DNA of 64,000 bases. Origin: Climacium dendroides. Its lineage: Eukaryota; Streptophyta; Bryopsida; Hypnales; Climaciaceae. Shown here one piece after another: positions 52,130-64,000 of this stretch. The translations under genes and the position numbers were made by a program. Position 1 is the stretch's first letter. Every line of letters starts with the position of its first letter. The notes under the pieces are model-generated. The model was not told the origin of the DNA. It saw only the letters and a program-made list of their open reading frames with translations, and did not search any database. The stretch spans positions 6,432,001 to 6,496,000 of the forward strand of contig OX467088.1 in assembly GCA_950106755.1 (NCBI GenBank). Direction: 5' to 3'.

Positions 52130-54815
52130 GGTGCCTGTTCCACTGAAGAAATACGCTTTAAAACTTGATAACATGCACCAAAAGTTAAATCACAAGCGTT
52201 ATGATTCATCATCCCAACTTCTTCTATTGAATTCACAAAGACACAAACGTTCAGCTGATGCTTGATTGTACATTTAGTTGATCGAAAAGCTCATGTTTAG
52301 TAAGGATAGCAATTCTACGTGTGTTCTGGCTCCACAATAAAAACATCTTGATCTTGTGGAAGGCCTCACTAGCCAAGCCATCTAGGAGTAGAAAATACAC
52401 AGAGAAAAGAATACCTCCTCCTATGAATAGCTCAATTGTAGAGAAATATCACGTTGAGTTTCAGGACTGACTATCATTTTTTTTTCACAACTAAGTTGTG
52501 CTTTTGCACAATTCTCAAACCTAGCCTCTATCAAATCAAAGCTCTAGAATGACATCCTAATGTTAGAAGAAGGCTGGACATGGCTCAACTAGGCTCTCCA
52601 TATATATATATATATATACAATACTTGGTTGCCAATAGTCTCCAACCTTGAGACATCTAAACATTGAGCACATGCAACCAACAGTAGATAGAGACATTAG
52701 AGAAATTCTGGACTCTCCAGAGGGTCGTGAGACTTTGACAAGCCAATCTATATCCAGAGCCCTAGTGAGTTAGAAAAAGGATAGCATCTCTGACAGAAAT
52801 AAGATTCACCTTGTGTGAATATCTTGACTGTCACATGGTATATTTCAGTTTTCCTCCAATAGAATGCAAATGCAAATTTACCGATGCTCTAACATTTGGC
52901 TGAATCACTACAATGATGACACTTGTTGCACCACAGCAATAGGGGAAAAAAAATTCCCATGCAAAAGAAAAGAAAACCAGGGTCGTCTCGGCACTTCTAC
53001 GCGGCCCTCTGGAGAGTCCAAAATTCCTCTAATGGCACTTAGCGCCTGGACTTAACACAGAAACCGTAGCCTACAATCTTAGATACAAGTTCATGCGAAT
53101 CGAAACATGTTGATATGTTGACTGAAATTGACCTTCCACAGTGTGCAACACAACCCACACAGGTCTTCTATACTCAAAAAATGCGTCCAGAGGCAACCAG
53201 GGGCAGTAACAGAGAGAGCTATATATCAAACCACCCTCCGATCAAAGCTTGGAAGTTCGACAAGAACTGGGGCATTATATTCATGAGGTAGTTGTCTACA
53301 TAGAGAAGATCTGTGAGAGATCACTTGTTCGTTCACTTGCACGTTTCTAATTCACAATATAGCAGGTGAAGGCATCATTATCATTTCAGATTTTTCTCTG
53401 ACTCAAAGTGCACGGGCTTTTGTGCCACAATCACTACCGTAATATCTACCTTATTTGTGGGATAAATAAAACCAAGATCAAATAAGTTGCCCATTGCAGT
53501 AGTCATGAACATTGCATCATCAGTTGTTGTGAAGTAAGGCACAGCACTACCAGTGTGGGCCTGCCATAAGGTAGAACTACCCATTGCCACCATTTACCCA
53601 ATTTCCCCACCTACAGGTTCCTCCCATTTCTGTCACTGGTCCATCTTATTACCATAATCTTACTCATCCATGATCATGATGGCAATGCACTGGGGAGTGG
53701 ACACATCAGCCCGCACTTCAACAATGGTCTAGTCATGCTTTACCAAGGGTCTACTCACAGTTTTACATTTCAGCTTTGAAAAATCACAAAAAATTCAATT
53801 CTTATTAAAATGTCTTCATTTTTTTTTGCAATTGACTTCTCTCAAACAATTCAATCTCTGAAAAATATGAGAGCTCATAAATAGCTTCTCCAAAGTACCT
53901 AGATAGCAAATCTGTATGGTAATGGGTAGTTCTACCTTACCTCATGACCGGTCTCCATTACATCGAAAAAGGAAGCCATCCTGTTTGTCCCATGACTTCT
54001 GCCCTGATGTGCATTTCAAATACTGTAGTCTAATGTAGTACGGAGTTCCATAGACTCTCATTCACTACAGTGTACAGTAGAACTTCTCTAAATTAGTAGC
54101 CCTAGGACTAAACTCAAGTCTCCATGCTCAAGAATCTCAAAGAATTTATCTGATGTGTATGTCTAGGATTGAGTTTAGTGTGGGACTGGACAATTAATAT
54201 ACCATCAATTTAGAGAGGTCATCACTTTGTAGAAGTTCTATTGTATATTGTAGTGGGGTCACTTGTGGATGGGGGCATCAAAATTTTGGGCAGCTTTGAT
54301 TTAAGGAGGTTTTTGCACAAGTTAATTTCATTTTTTTGCTTGAACTTTTTTTTCTTGCTTTTAGTGATAAAGTGGGCTACATGTTCAAAAAATTTCACAA
54401 CATTTCAAATTGGAGAACATGTACCAAAAACTTTCAATAGGGAACTAACTTCAAGAAAAGTCTCAAACAAAGCTCATTTTTCAACAATTTATGGCTTGCA
54501 CATACAATCATTTTTTCAAAACATGAACAGTGGAGTTCTAGATTTCAACTAGTCCTACAAGAAAAAATAAATAAACATGAAAATTAGCCAAAATATGTGG
54601 CTTTAGCAAGCTTGATGAATCCATGTTTAGAAACAAAGGTGCTAAACTCTAGGGCAGTTGGAGATATTAGATTCAGGCCTCGGGAGAAGGCTGGGTCAGA
54701 AGTTGCTATAGAATGGATGATTTATTGATGGCAGGCTTTAACATTAGAGGATTGAAGAGGATTGAACAAACAGCAAATGACTACAAAATTCATTTTAAAA
54801 AAAATTTAAATTCAG
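52130..54815. other. Upstream region of the 51497 gene, no further gene confirmed
   Basis: GC is moderate to about 53650 and may include a 5' leader exon that I cannot define. A (TA)n run lies at 52601-52617. The frame at 53381-53593 (minus, 70 codons) is not recognisable; a ten-base block within it, 'gtagttctac', recurs near 53936. A duplicated 'gagtttagtg / actaaactcaag' pair lies around 54105-54185. From 53650 to 54815 nothing supports a gene. Confidence 0.35.
52695..53035. repeat. Separated inverted repeat, arms about 36 bp
   Basis: 'cattagagaaattctggac' and 'ggactctccagaggg' at 52695-52733 are mirrored at 53000-53035 with three or four mismatches, around a 265-bp spacer. It could be the ends of a small MITE or a long hairpin; no target duplication was found. 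Confidence 0.5.
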
Positions 54816-54819
54816 AAAA

Positions 54820-55031
54820 AATTCAAAACGCAATACAGTTTGCACAACCATTGACTAAGCTGGACTGAATTTTTAATTTTTTTTTAATTTTTTAATTTTT
54901 AATAATTCAGTACAGATTGTACAACCTCTGTCTAAGTTGGACTGCAATTTTTATTTTTATTATTTTTTATTTGTAACAATTCAATACAATCCGCACAAGT
55001 GCTACTTAAATTGGATTGAAAAAAATTATTT

Positions 55032-55063
<32 letters not shown>

Positions 55064-55080
55064 TATTTATAATAATTCAG
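54820..55080. repeat. Tandem repeat, three diverged copies of about 90 bp
   Basis: The blocks 'aattcagtacagattgtaca', 'aacctctgtctaagttgga' and 'ctgaatttttaattttt' recur at 54830, 54905 and 54978, ending in (TAT)n and (TA)n runs at 55030-55067. Confidence 0.75.
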
Positions 55081-55439
55081 CAGTGTTTTGTGTGATGCTC
55101 TCTGTTGGTCACAGAAAACCTCAATCATGATGAAGAAAAACTGAAGGAATAAGACTGTAAGGGTTGCAATCATAGTCCATGTTTTGTGGAATATAAGCCC
55201 CCTCCCCTCTATGAACCATGAATTGGTGAAAGTGTCTTTGGCAACAATACCTACATACATTGTCATGAATTTATAGGTCAAAAAAATGTTAGAGAAGTAC
55301 CCCGGCCTTAATCTGGGCCTGCCCAAGGGCCTTTGGCACTTCAATGCAATTTTTGTTTTAGTATTAATATCTTTGCCTAGGCTGCCCCTTGTTTATAAAA
55401 AATAGCATTTTCCCCCATAATTCTTGAATCCAAAATCTA

Positions 55440-55585
55440 ATTGCAAATTTTATTTGTGGAGTAGCAAGATACTCCTCATCCTCACCTTCAAAAAAAAATT
55501 CAAAAAATATAGTGAATTTTTCTATTCACAATGGACTGCCCAAAATTGCTATGTTGCCAAAAAATATTGTTTGGTCCTTTAGAGG
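55440..55585. repeat. Fragment of a TTAA/CCC-type element
   Basis: The right end is TTTGGTCCTTTAGAGG followed by TTAA (55586-55589). Going inward it is the reverse complement of the left end of the 8911-9978 copy ('tgccaaaaaatattgtttgg', 'gcccaaaattgctatg'). The other end is missing. Confidence 0.55.
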
Positions 55586-55589
55586 TTAA

Positions 55590-56458
55590 GGGCTAGTCGG
55601 GCTTTTTGATGGATTTCAAATGAATGAAAGTATTTTTCCTTATTTTTCAGTTGAAGAGAAATTGATGTGGAATCTAATACAAGTGGTTTCATATTTTTTG
55701 GAGCATTTGCAAATTACTTATGAATTTCTAAAGAATTCTACCATAGGTATCTATTCTTGATCCTAGGCCTTGCAAAAACCACACCTGTGCAGTCTGGAAA
55801 AAGATATAGCTTCACCAAAAATAAGCACTTTCACATGTAGAAAGTGTGACACAAGCTTCCTAAATGCATCCTTTACAAAACTTAACTTCTGCCTAATTTC
55901 TATCAAAAATCACTCAAAATAGCCATTTTTCTTGTGTTCATACAAGAAAATTCTTTAAAATATTTTTTGAAGAATCTAATCTATAGGATTTTGTAATTTA
56001 CTTTTATAAGATCATGTAGTAAGAATTTCATAAATTTTTCCCATACAAATTGGAAGATATTCACATTTAAAGTTGGGGGAAATTGTTTTGTTTTGTTTTG
56101 AAACCCAACCTATGGATTAAAACATGCACAATGAATTGTAAGGCAATTACTAAATTCTTAGGCAAGGGGTAGGAACTTTAGTCCTCTTTTAGCCTTCCAA
56201 GAAATGGACTCTTTTTAAGTTAATCTGTAAAATATTGAAATGCTTCAAACCACTGAATGTTAAACAAATCACCAATATCAAACTAAAAATTCTACCTAAG
56301 TTAATTTGTAGAATTCAAATTGCCCTTCGGAGATTGGTAAAGCAAATTGAATTTTGACCTTCCAAGTTAAAGGATGAAATTGTCCCCTTAACTATTCTAA
56401 GGATTTCATCCACTAATTCAATCTAGAATGATTCCAAATTTTAGGATTAAATTACTAC
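55590..56458. other. Gene-free AT-rich stretch
   Basis: From about 55900 to 56060 weak resemblance to the TTAA-family interior ('aaaatcactcaaaatagcca', 'tataagatcatgtagt') suggests another decayed copy. No gene. Confidence 0.4.
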
Positions 56459-56462
56459 TTAA

Positions 56463-57395
56463 CCCCTAAAGGACCAAGGCCTTATTTCTGCCAAAAATCA
56501 CTCAAAACTGCCATTTCTGTAGCAAAGAGTAAAAAAATTTGAAAATTATTTTTTCTACACATCCAACCATAGGATCTTATACCTTACTAGTATGAAAATG
56601 TGTGGAAAAAAATTCAGAAATTTTGATCACATAGATTAAAAGATATTTGCATTTAAAGTGAAAAAAATAATTTTTTTTAGTACCTTGTGGGACTAGATTA
56701 TTTGACTTTGAACTTTTTTAACTTAAATTTTTTGCACTACAAAGTTTTGAGCTTTAAATCCTTATTGTGTGATATTGAGTTGAGAGTCTAGGAAAAAAGA
56801 AAATTTCAAAAAAAAATTTAATTTTCATGCTTAAAAAAATTGTTAAGTAGAAGTAAGTATGAGAACGAAGGAAAATCTAAATTATTAATATCTTTAAAAT
56901 GGAATTAAAATGCACTAATCCCAATGGTGAGATTGTTCTAGCAAGCAAACAAAATCATGTAAATTTTTTTTTTCAGAAAAATTGTAAAAATTGCATTCAG
57001 AAATGAATTCTATAAGTTATTTTTTCAGGAAGATGCTCTAACTGCCCGATAAACAAGATTGTCCATAACTTTCTCATAATAAGTCCAAATGGAATGAATC
57101 AAAGCTTCCCATGCAGACAAAAATATAATCTACAAGAAAAAAATCCAAAAAAAAAAATTCAAAATTTTGCAAATTTTTTTTTGCTGCCCGGATTGCCCCC
57201 CATCCCCTATTTTGAGCTTATTTGGTCATAACTTTTGTTTCCAGGCACCAAATGTGAAAAAAATTATATTCCCACAAAGCTCATCAGTTTTTCTATCTTC
57301 AAAAAAAGTTTTAAGAAATCATGACAAAATTTCAGCCCGTAGGTACCTGCCCGAAATCCAATTTGTCCACCGAAGGGACAATGGTCCTTTATGGG
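56463..57395. mobile_element. TTAA/CCC-type element, 0.93 kb, best full-length copy of its subfamily
   Basis: TTAA at 56459-56462 and 57396-57399. Ends are CCCCTAAAGGACCAAGGCC and GGACAATGGTCCTTTATGGG, inverted over about 14 bp. The interior is collinear with the copies at 265, 13413, 23945, 40794 and 48355. The frame at 57167-57403 crosses the right end into the flank and is not a gene. Confidence 0.75.
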
Positions 57396-57399
57396 TTAA

Positions 57400-58556
57400 T
57401 TAAACTACCTAATTCTAAATTTAAACCTAATTAAAACTAAAGTTTTATCTAAGATTCTTCTCAAACTTCATCTAATCTTTTCTTAATTAAGTTTTAGGTA
57501 TTCTCAAAATGTTCCTTATCAGATTCTAAGATTCCTTAATTATTCCTCAACTAATTTCTAATTTTTCCTTAATTAATCCTAATCCTAACCTATCAACCTA
57601 AATTAGTATTTTTTGTGATTTGAATTATAGCAAAACCTAAACTAATAAACTTCTAAAAGATTTCCAAAATTAATTTAAACCTTATGACTTAAAATTTCCT
57701 CCTCTAATCCAACACAAATTAAAAACAAAAACAAAAACTGAAATAAGATAAAGAAAAGATTAAAAAATATATTAGCATACCTCTTTGTCAAGCATGTCTA
57801 CTGTCCCATCCTTGCAAAGTACAAACATGACTGTCTTTGAGAAATCGTTCCCCTCCATCATACTTTTGCCATGTTTTAGAAAAAATTTAATTTCATGAAT
57901 ACTTCTTTGTTTCTAATGGTTTCCTAATAATTTTGTCAAATTCAATGGTTATAAGATTTTATAGAATTTCCAAATATTTCAAATAATTTCCTAAATTTTT
58001 AGGAATTATTTTTAATAATCAAAATCTTAAATTCATTAAATCAAATCAAATCTAAAATACCAACTTCCAAATGGATTTTTGTAATTTCTAAATTGTTCTA
58101 AAATATGAGTTTTTTGTTTTGTTTTTATCTATTTGGCTTATTAGGCTTAATAAAACAAAGCCCAAAGAAAATCCAATAACCCCTAATTCCTTCAAGAATC
58201 TAATTAATAACTACCAAACAACAAATAAGGAATAAAGAATGTAAACTTCAATAGTTAGATATTCACCTTAATGCATTTTTTAATGTTGAATTCCCCATGT
58301 ATTGAATTCCTTCCACGCTTCAAATTCCTTCTTCTTCTTCCTTCTCTTCAAACTTGAATCATTTCGTTTCTTGTTTTTTGAAGTATGAATGGAGAGTTTG
58401 ATGGACTTACAATTTGAGAGAGAGAGGTTGAATTTAGAGTGCCTCAATTTTGATTTTATAAATCAAAATTTGTTTGTGGCTTGCAATTGCCAACCATTCG
58501 TTTAGATTGTGTTTTAAACAAACTTTTGAATTGTATCAATATCTTGTTTGCTCTCA
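57400..58556. other. Gene-free AT-rich stretch
   Basis: Rich in 'cctaa / ttaat' words from 57400 to 57640. A GA/CT tract lies at 58325-58345. No coding region recognised. Confidence 0.45.
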
Positions 58557-58559
58557 GAA

Positions 58560-58881
58560 CACTAATGATGATAAATAGTGTTGGCAACACTAACCACAAA
58601 GTATAATACTAATTGTCAACAATCCGGTTAATGTTACAACACAAAATGTCAACATAGACACTATTTGCCAACTACTGGGTATAAATTTTTTACAAGTTTA
58701 CATTTAGTGTTACCTAACTATTCCATCAAAATGCAAAAAAATATATATAAACCCAAAAACTTGTTACATGCTCAAAAAAGTGAATACAACACTAAATGCC
58801 AACTAACTGAAGTTTAGAGTGGCTGGGATAAAAGTCCACATAACACTAATTACAACACAACACTATTTATCATCATTAGTG
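58560..58881. mobile_element. MITE-like element with 24-bp inverted ends, 322 bp
   Basis: Ends are CACTAATGATGATAAATAGTG and its exact complement CACTATTTATCATCATTAGTG. The word 'aacacta' or 'tagtgtt' recurs inside at least eight times. The CACTA...TAGTG termini suggest the CACTA group, but the flanking triplets (GAA and TAC) do not match, so assignment is uncertain. Confidence 0.6.
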
Positions 58882-58884
58882 TAC

Positions 58885-59160
58885 CGCTCAGTCAAACTCA
58901 GTCGCTCACAGTCCAGGGAGATTTTTAGCTTAACCGGCTAAAATCCTACATTTTTTGAGACCAAACGGTTGCTTGAAGCATTCTCTCAGCTAGACCTTTA
59001 TACAATAGAGAATATTCTCTGATTTTCCTCTTAAATGATCGGTTTTTTTCCGAAGATTTTGAAATCCATTTGAAAATTCTCAAAATCAACCGGCTAGCTC
59101 GTAACTAAATGCCGGTACTCCCCGTACATTGCAGTCGCTTGCTCGGTCACCGCTCAGTCG
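58885..59160. other. GC-richer anonymous segment
   Basis: Composition rises from about 58890 to 59370. The word 'accgctcagtc' occurs at 58884 and 59149. No open frame of interest. Confidence 0.35.
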
Positions 59161-59372
59161 CGTCACGTGGCATCCCCTAGTTGACCGGACCCTCATTCAT
59201 CCTTGCTGGTTCCTACTGGCTCCAATGGTTCCCCTGGCTTCCGAAGGTTTCTAATGGTTTCTGCTGGCTTGCCCCATCACTGCAACACATGGCGTCCCCC
59301 AATTGGACGGACCCTTTGTTTGTTCCCCGTAGTTCCCGTTTGCTCTGATGGTTTCAGCTGGCTTCCGAAGAA
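59161..59372. repeat. Tandem duplication, about 120-bp period
   Basis: Two copies: 'cacgtggcatcccctagttg' and 'cacatggcgtcccccaattg', each followed by 'accggaccct / gacggaccct' and ending in 'ctggcttccgaag'. Locally GC-rich. Confidence 0.75.
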
Positions 59373-59390
59373 ATAAAATGTTTCAAAGTC

Positions 59391-59512
59391 TGAAGGAGGT
59401 ACATATGATAGTGTTTAACCGAACATTAGACGTAATTAACTAAAAATCAAAGGTAACCAAATTTAACTCTTAAAGGAAGTACACATGGCGATGTTTAACC
59501 GAACATTAAAAA
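59391..59512. repeat. Tandem duplication, about 80-bp period
   Basis: Two copies of 'gtttaaccgaacatta' preceded by 'ggaggtacatatg' and 'ggaagtacacatgg'. Confidence 0.75.
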
Positions 59513-60109
59513 TTAAAGGGGCCAGTCTAGTAAACACCGTATACGCCTAGGGTCACACCTACACAACAAAGCTTTGATCTTCAAAATAAGATTGAAAAGG
59601 ATATAAGAACCTATTTGGGTCATCCGTAATTTATTTTGTTGTATTACCACTTTTTAGCAAAGTTGAAGCTTTCTTGAAGATTTTCTATTGGTTACAAGTG
59701 GAATAGTTAGAATTTTCTTTCACATTTCCTTTAGTTTGGTAGTGTTAGGAGTTAGTGTTAGTTATAAAAATCCCCTCAAAACCTTAAAAATTAGTTTTGT
59801 TAGTTGTTTAGTTTAGTTTAGTTTTTTAGTTTTTTTAAAGTTTTTAATTCAGGGTCCTTTCGGCTAAGTCAAGCTTTGCCGCTTTAAGAATCTTAAACCA
59901 ATATTTGTTATAAGTATAACAACAATTAGTATGATTGCAAGCTTCAAGAAATAACAAAAATTGGGGGACTAAACCTCCCAAATGAAATTTTAGAAAAATA
60001 ATTAGTTTTAAAGGGGACCCCACATCCTTAAAATTAAGTTTTCACTAATCAAAGTAACAAGAATTGAGCAGAAAGTTGACCTACAATGGCCTAGATAAAT
60101 GACCCCGAC

Positions 60110-60280
60110 AATGTGTCAATGGTCTAACACAAAAACAAAGTTGCCCTACTCCATCTACAAAGCATTGGCACAAAAGACAGTAAATTGTCACACTCCACCA
60201 ATAGAGTGTTGACACAAAGAATGAAGTTGCTACACTCCAACAAAGTGTTAATATAAAAAATGGAGTTGCGAGAAATGCGG
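60110..60280. repeat. Tandem repeat, about 57-bp period
   Basis: Three to four diverged copies of 'acaaagttgccctactcca', then 'caaagcattggcacaaa' (later 'aatagagtgttgacacaaag', 'acaaagtgttaatataaaa'). Confidence 0.7.
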
Positions 60281-60344
60281 AGGAAGGGCCTTATATACTC
60301 GAAGAAAAGGCCTTGGCACTTCATTTACCACAAGATATTTTTCT

Positions 60345-60715
60345 TTCTACTCAAAGATATTTTGAAATCTAACCATAATTAACCCTAAGATATTTTCTAA
60401 ACTAACCATAAGTCCGTAACTAACCCTAAGATATTTTCTAAACTACCCTAAGATATTTTCAAAATAATATTAGTTTAATCAAAGAAGTTTCTAGATCAAG
60501 CCCCAATTAGTAAAGAAATCTTGTCCAAATCAAATCTACGATTTAATACTAAGATATTTTGAAAACTAACCTAATCTACCCCTAGATATTTTGTGAATAA
60601 CCCTTAGATATTTTCAAAATAGTCTTGGTTCATAAGCTTTAAAAAAAAAAGATTTGAAATCTTAAACAAATCAAATCTTAGATTTTTCTCCAAGATATTT
60701 TGAAAATTAACTTGA
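60345..60715. repeat. Interspersed 'aagatattttgaaa' motif cluster
   Basis: About nine copies of (ct)aagatatttt(g/c)aaa separated by 15-60 bp, often followed by 'ctaacc'. A decayed short-period satellite is the simplest explanation. Confidence 0.65.
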
Positions 60716-61674
60716 AATTACCACTAATCATCCAAAAAAGTCAAAAAAATTAGCTGACCCTCTCTATATTCTAGGGAACAACTCCAAACAAAAAATTGAT
60801 TGCGCCATCACATTTAGAAGATCCAAATTACTATTGGAGACCTCTTATCCCTACTTCCCAAGCCTATTTCGAAGGTTAAACCCACTTACGATGATTCTAA
60901 AGAAAGGTGAAAATACTAACTTTTGGAATTCAAACTTCTCAAAGAAATTGACTACCAAAGGTTGTTTGGATGGTTTGTGGAGTAAGAAAAGACCCCTCAT
61001 TTGCTCCAATCGGATGTTGTATACTCTTGGTACATCGGTCAACTTGTCATAAAGTTGTAAATTTCAATTAAATTTGATGTTGATGTTGATTCGAGTACTG
61101 ACAAATGTCAAAATGTCTTCAAACTTGATAGGTTTCTTTATTAGAAAATAAAACACTAACCTAATTTTTAGTGAGATTTTACCGCATCATATGTAATTTT
61201 AAAGAATTTATGAAGACTTTTATGAGCGATTGACTTTCCATAAAGTCATCACAAAATTTTGGAAAAATACGAGTTTTTTTGGGTAATCTCTAAGAATTTT
61301 CCATAACATTTGTGCAATGTCAAATCTTGAATTGCACTATCTGTAAGGAGCCTATAATTAGTAATTCCTTAATAATTTCCACCCAAGGGAAAAATCATTT
61401 TACTACTAGGGGGAAACACTAGATGAATGGCTTCTAATCGACCTCTTAGCATGTTTTTGTCTCAAAAACACCTCTTTGTATACTCCAATCACCTCTTCCT
61501 CCATTTTGACCACATTTTAGATGTATTTCTCAAAGCTACCTGCATGATTTATTAATAAATCTAAATTCTCTAGGAATTGGAATTTTCCAGACCTTTGGAC
61601 TTTCTAGATCTAAAAATAGACTATAATACTTAGCTAGATTTTCACATGCACATTGCAGGGCTAACTCTCACATA

Positions 61675-61743
61675 GACAAGACACTAAGATTGGCTAACAC
61701 TCGCATGGAGCCATGGACAAGACACTAAGATTGGCTAACACTC
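61675..61743. repeat. Tandem duplication, 41-bp period
   Basis: Two exact copies of a 28-bp block ending 'aagattggctaacactc', separated by 13 bp. Confidence 0.85.
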
Positions 61744-63351
61744 AAATCCTCACTTCTCTTAGAATAGCTAAAATAAACTTTCAAACTTACCTTCAAGATT
61801 ATCTTTAAGACTTAAAAGTGGGGAAATACTGTGTTTTATGCATTTCCTACTTCTAAGACAATTCCTTAATAAATTGGTATGAACTTCTACTAATTTCCCT
61901 CTAAACATCTATTTTATGTATAATTGCATAAAAATACACTAAATTCTAATAAAAAAATTGCAAAAAATAGATCCAAAGTACCAAGTACCAACTTGAGGGT
62001 TTACACTTGCCTTGGCTCTAATTCCATTCATTACCAAAGTATGAACAAATATTTGACAAATGTTAAACCGCTCTCACATCATTGATAGAACATTCATTGC
62101 CCAACATATAACTATTTTACAACCTCTTAATGTTCATTTCAAAGCTTGATTAGGAATAGGTTTGAAGAAGAAGGTCACTTCAACAACACCTTCCTATATA
62201 ACTTATGCCATGTGCATGTTGAACGAATCTTATCCCATCATGAAAAATTGAAAATGTCTCTCCGCACTACTTGCTTTTCGAAAAATGTGATATTGACATT
62301 TACAACCTCTAAATGCCTACCGTATAAGGTGGAAATTCTTTAAGGTAGAACATAAAGTAGAATAACCCATCACCCAAATTTGCATTTTGGATATCTTGTA
62401 TAATGTTTTGATTGTTGCTTGTATTTTTCAAAGAAAGAATTAGTTGAATTCAATGATATAGAAATGGAATCATATTAATCTAATAAAAACTTGAATTGAT
62501 ATGAATTTTCAAACCAAAAATATAAAATTGTTAGTAGATGGGGGTCAAGACCATCTTAATCCATAATATGTGGCGGACATCTATTGTCCAATGGATGAAA
62601 AGAGAATCTTGTGTGTAGGACAAAAGTGCATTCTTCATCGTTGGAATTAGGGGTGGAAAGGGAAGATCTTCCATAGTAGTTTGACTTCCAATGAATGCTT
62701 CTCCATTTTTTTCAATCCAATGATCCCAAATTGATGATTGCCACAGTCACTAGTATGTCCTTTTAGGATTAAAAAGTTTCAAAATCAGTAACGTACCGCC
62801 CTCATTCCATTTGATGAATGTCATAAAATCACAATTTCAACATTCTAAAAGCACCTCCTTTATTGGTTGAAACTATAACTAATTATAACAAATATCGATT
62901 CATAATCAAGCCCACCTAAACCAACATTATTGAAGCACATTATAATCAACCTTAAACCATTCATCAATAGTTGTGAACTTGTGTCATTCTTTGACAATAC
63001 CACCCAATTACTACCCCCAAAGTAAATGACTTATGAGAGATTGACGCAATTGAGAGGGCCTTGTAGATGGCAAAATTGAGTGACTGGTGGATTTGAGTTG
63101 GTTGACTATAATTCCTAAATGGGAAGGAACCTTTTTTGGGTTGTTTCCATTTGTGAAATAAAAATGAATTTTTTTTTCCAATTTTTTGGAGAATGAGTGG
63201 GTTGTCCATTAAGTTTCCACACAAGCCATTGTTTGATGTGTGAATTCCTCACTCAAAATTATGTCACTTTTTATTTTCAAAGTGAAATAAGGGACAACCT
63301 CATATTTTCAATGAGAAAATATTGCAATGTAGTGTGCACGGGTAGGGAGAA

Positions 63352-63387
63352 AGATGGGGGCACGGATGGGGGCACAGATGGAGGCAC
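63352..63387. repeat. Microsatellite, 12-bp unit
   Basis: Three copies of gatgggggcac plus one base, with small changes. Confidence 0.85.
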
Positions 63388-64000
63388 ATACTTTAAGACC
63401 CCATTGATCCATGTTAACTTTGCGTGCGTTAGGATAGGTAGAAAACCCACAATTCTTGTCTATATTTCACAATTGGAGGATGAAAAAGTACTACTCATTG
63501 CCAATTCAAATTTTCCTTCTATTAATATTAATGGAAGTTCTATTTAATAACTTATATTATATTGACCTATAATAAGTATTAATCAATAAAATATTATAAA
63601 ATAATAATAATATGATATGATTGACGTTATTATTGCACATAATATATAATAAGAACAATGATGTTAGACAATATATACTATTATATTACTAATATAATAT
63701 ATGCAGTTTTATTTGTATCATAATATGGTAGATTGCTAGTTAGACATGTAATTGTTGTCTTTTGAGTGTATTGTGTGGGTGATAGTGTAATGTAAATTTT
63801 ACCTTTTCCAACAAAATTCAAGGAATACTAGTAAAAGGGATCAATTCTAAGGAAAGATCAATAAGTCTAACATTTGTGTGACTAAGGTCACATGTAATTG
63901 AAAATATAGGAAAATATGTATATATAAATATATGTAGGTATGTAATTTTTATTTATGATTAATTACAAAGTAGGTTTTCACTCTTATTCCCGGGAATTCA

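Larger units (their letters stand above)
59513..64000. other. Gene-free AT-rich stretch
   Basis: No credible gene over 4.5 kb. Short repeats are listed separately. The longest frames (62964-63224 minus, 86 codons; 63197-63547 plus, 116 codons) match no family I know; the second contains a 12-bp microsatellite. From 63540 to 63720 the sequence is nearly pure A/T. Confidence 0.5.

Overview
The window is nuclear DNA of a land plant. The strongest evidence is a complete plant-type ROP/RAC small GTPase gene with six GT-AG introns, plus a spliced F-box/kelch gene. DNA between genes is very AT-rich and filled with plant-type DNA transposons. I cannot name the species. There is no bacterial, viral or organelle signature.

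Only three genes can be supported, all on the minus strand. (1) A ROP GTPase (17977-19818) has its 5' end in a GC-rich, CpG-rich island reaching about 20730. (2) An F-box/kelch-repeat protein (42599-44963) has three coding exons. (3) An unrecognised 210-residue protein (51497-52129) carries a Gly/Lys/Asp-rich tract. These three loci have raised GC. The rest, roughly 90 percent, holds no credible protein gene, and most long reading frames there are chance openings in AT-rich repeats.

The repeats fall into clear groups. CACTA-type elements lie at 1823-4007, 21637-25713, 26039-26274, 33621-35889 and possibly 58560-58881. A second and more surprising group is at least a dozen elements with CCC...GGG ends flanked by TTAA (1146, 8911, 11360, 13413, 22063, 38310, 40794, 46082, 46373, 48355 and 56463, plus fragments). 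That is the terminal layout of piggyBac-like elements. A Stowaway-like MITE (14553-14634), a SINE-like tRNA-derived unit (about 36220-36470) and foldback elements (13072-13350, 41488-42487) complete the set.

Upstream of ROP the layers can be ordered in time. A 30-bp minisatellite decays from GC-rich to AT-rich with distance from the CpG island. Next comes a satellite of about 110 bp, split by a 4.1-kb CACTA element that itself holds two TTAA-type insertions. Beyond it lies a very large, nearly identical inverted duplication (25749-27220 against 31275-32507). Its arms differ in length by exactly one 236-bp CACTA MITE plus its 3-bp target duplication.

The three genes do not form a pathway that can be read from the sequence. 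ROP is a polarity and signalling switch, the F-box protein is a probable SCF ubiquitin-ligase adaptor, and the third gene is unknown. I see no gene system of a new kind. The items most worth follow-up are the TTAA/CCC element family, the datable inverted duplication, the 1-kb palindrome just past the F-box stop codon, and the unknown protein.
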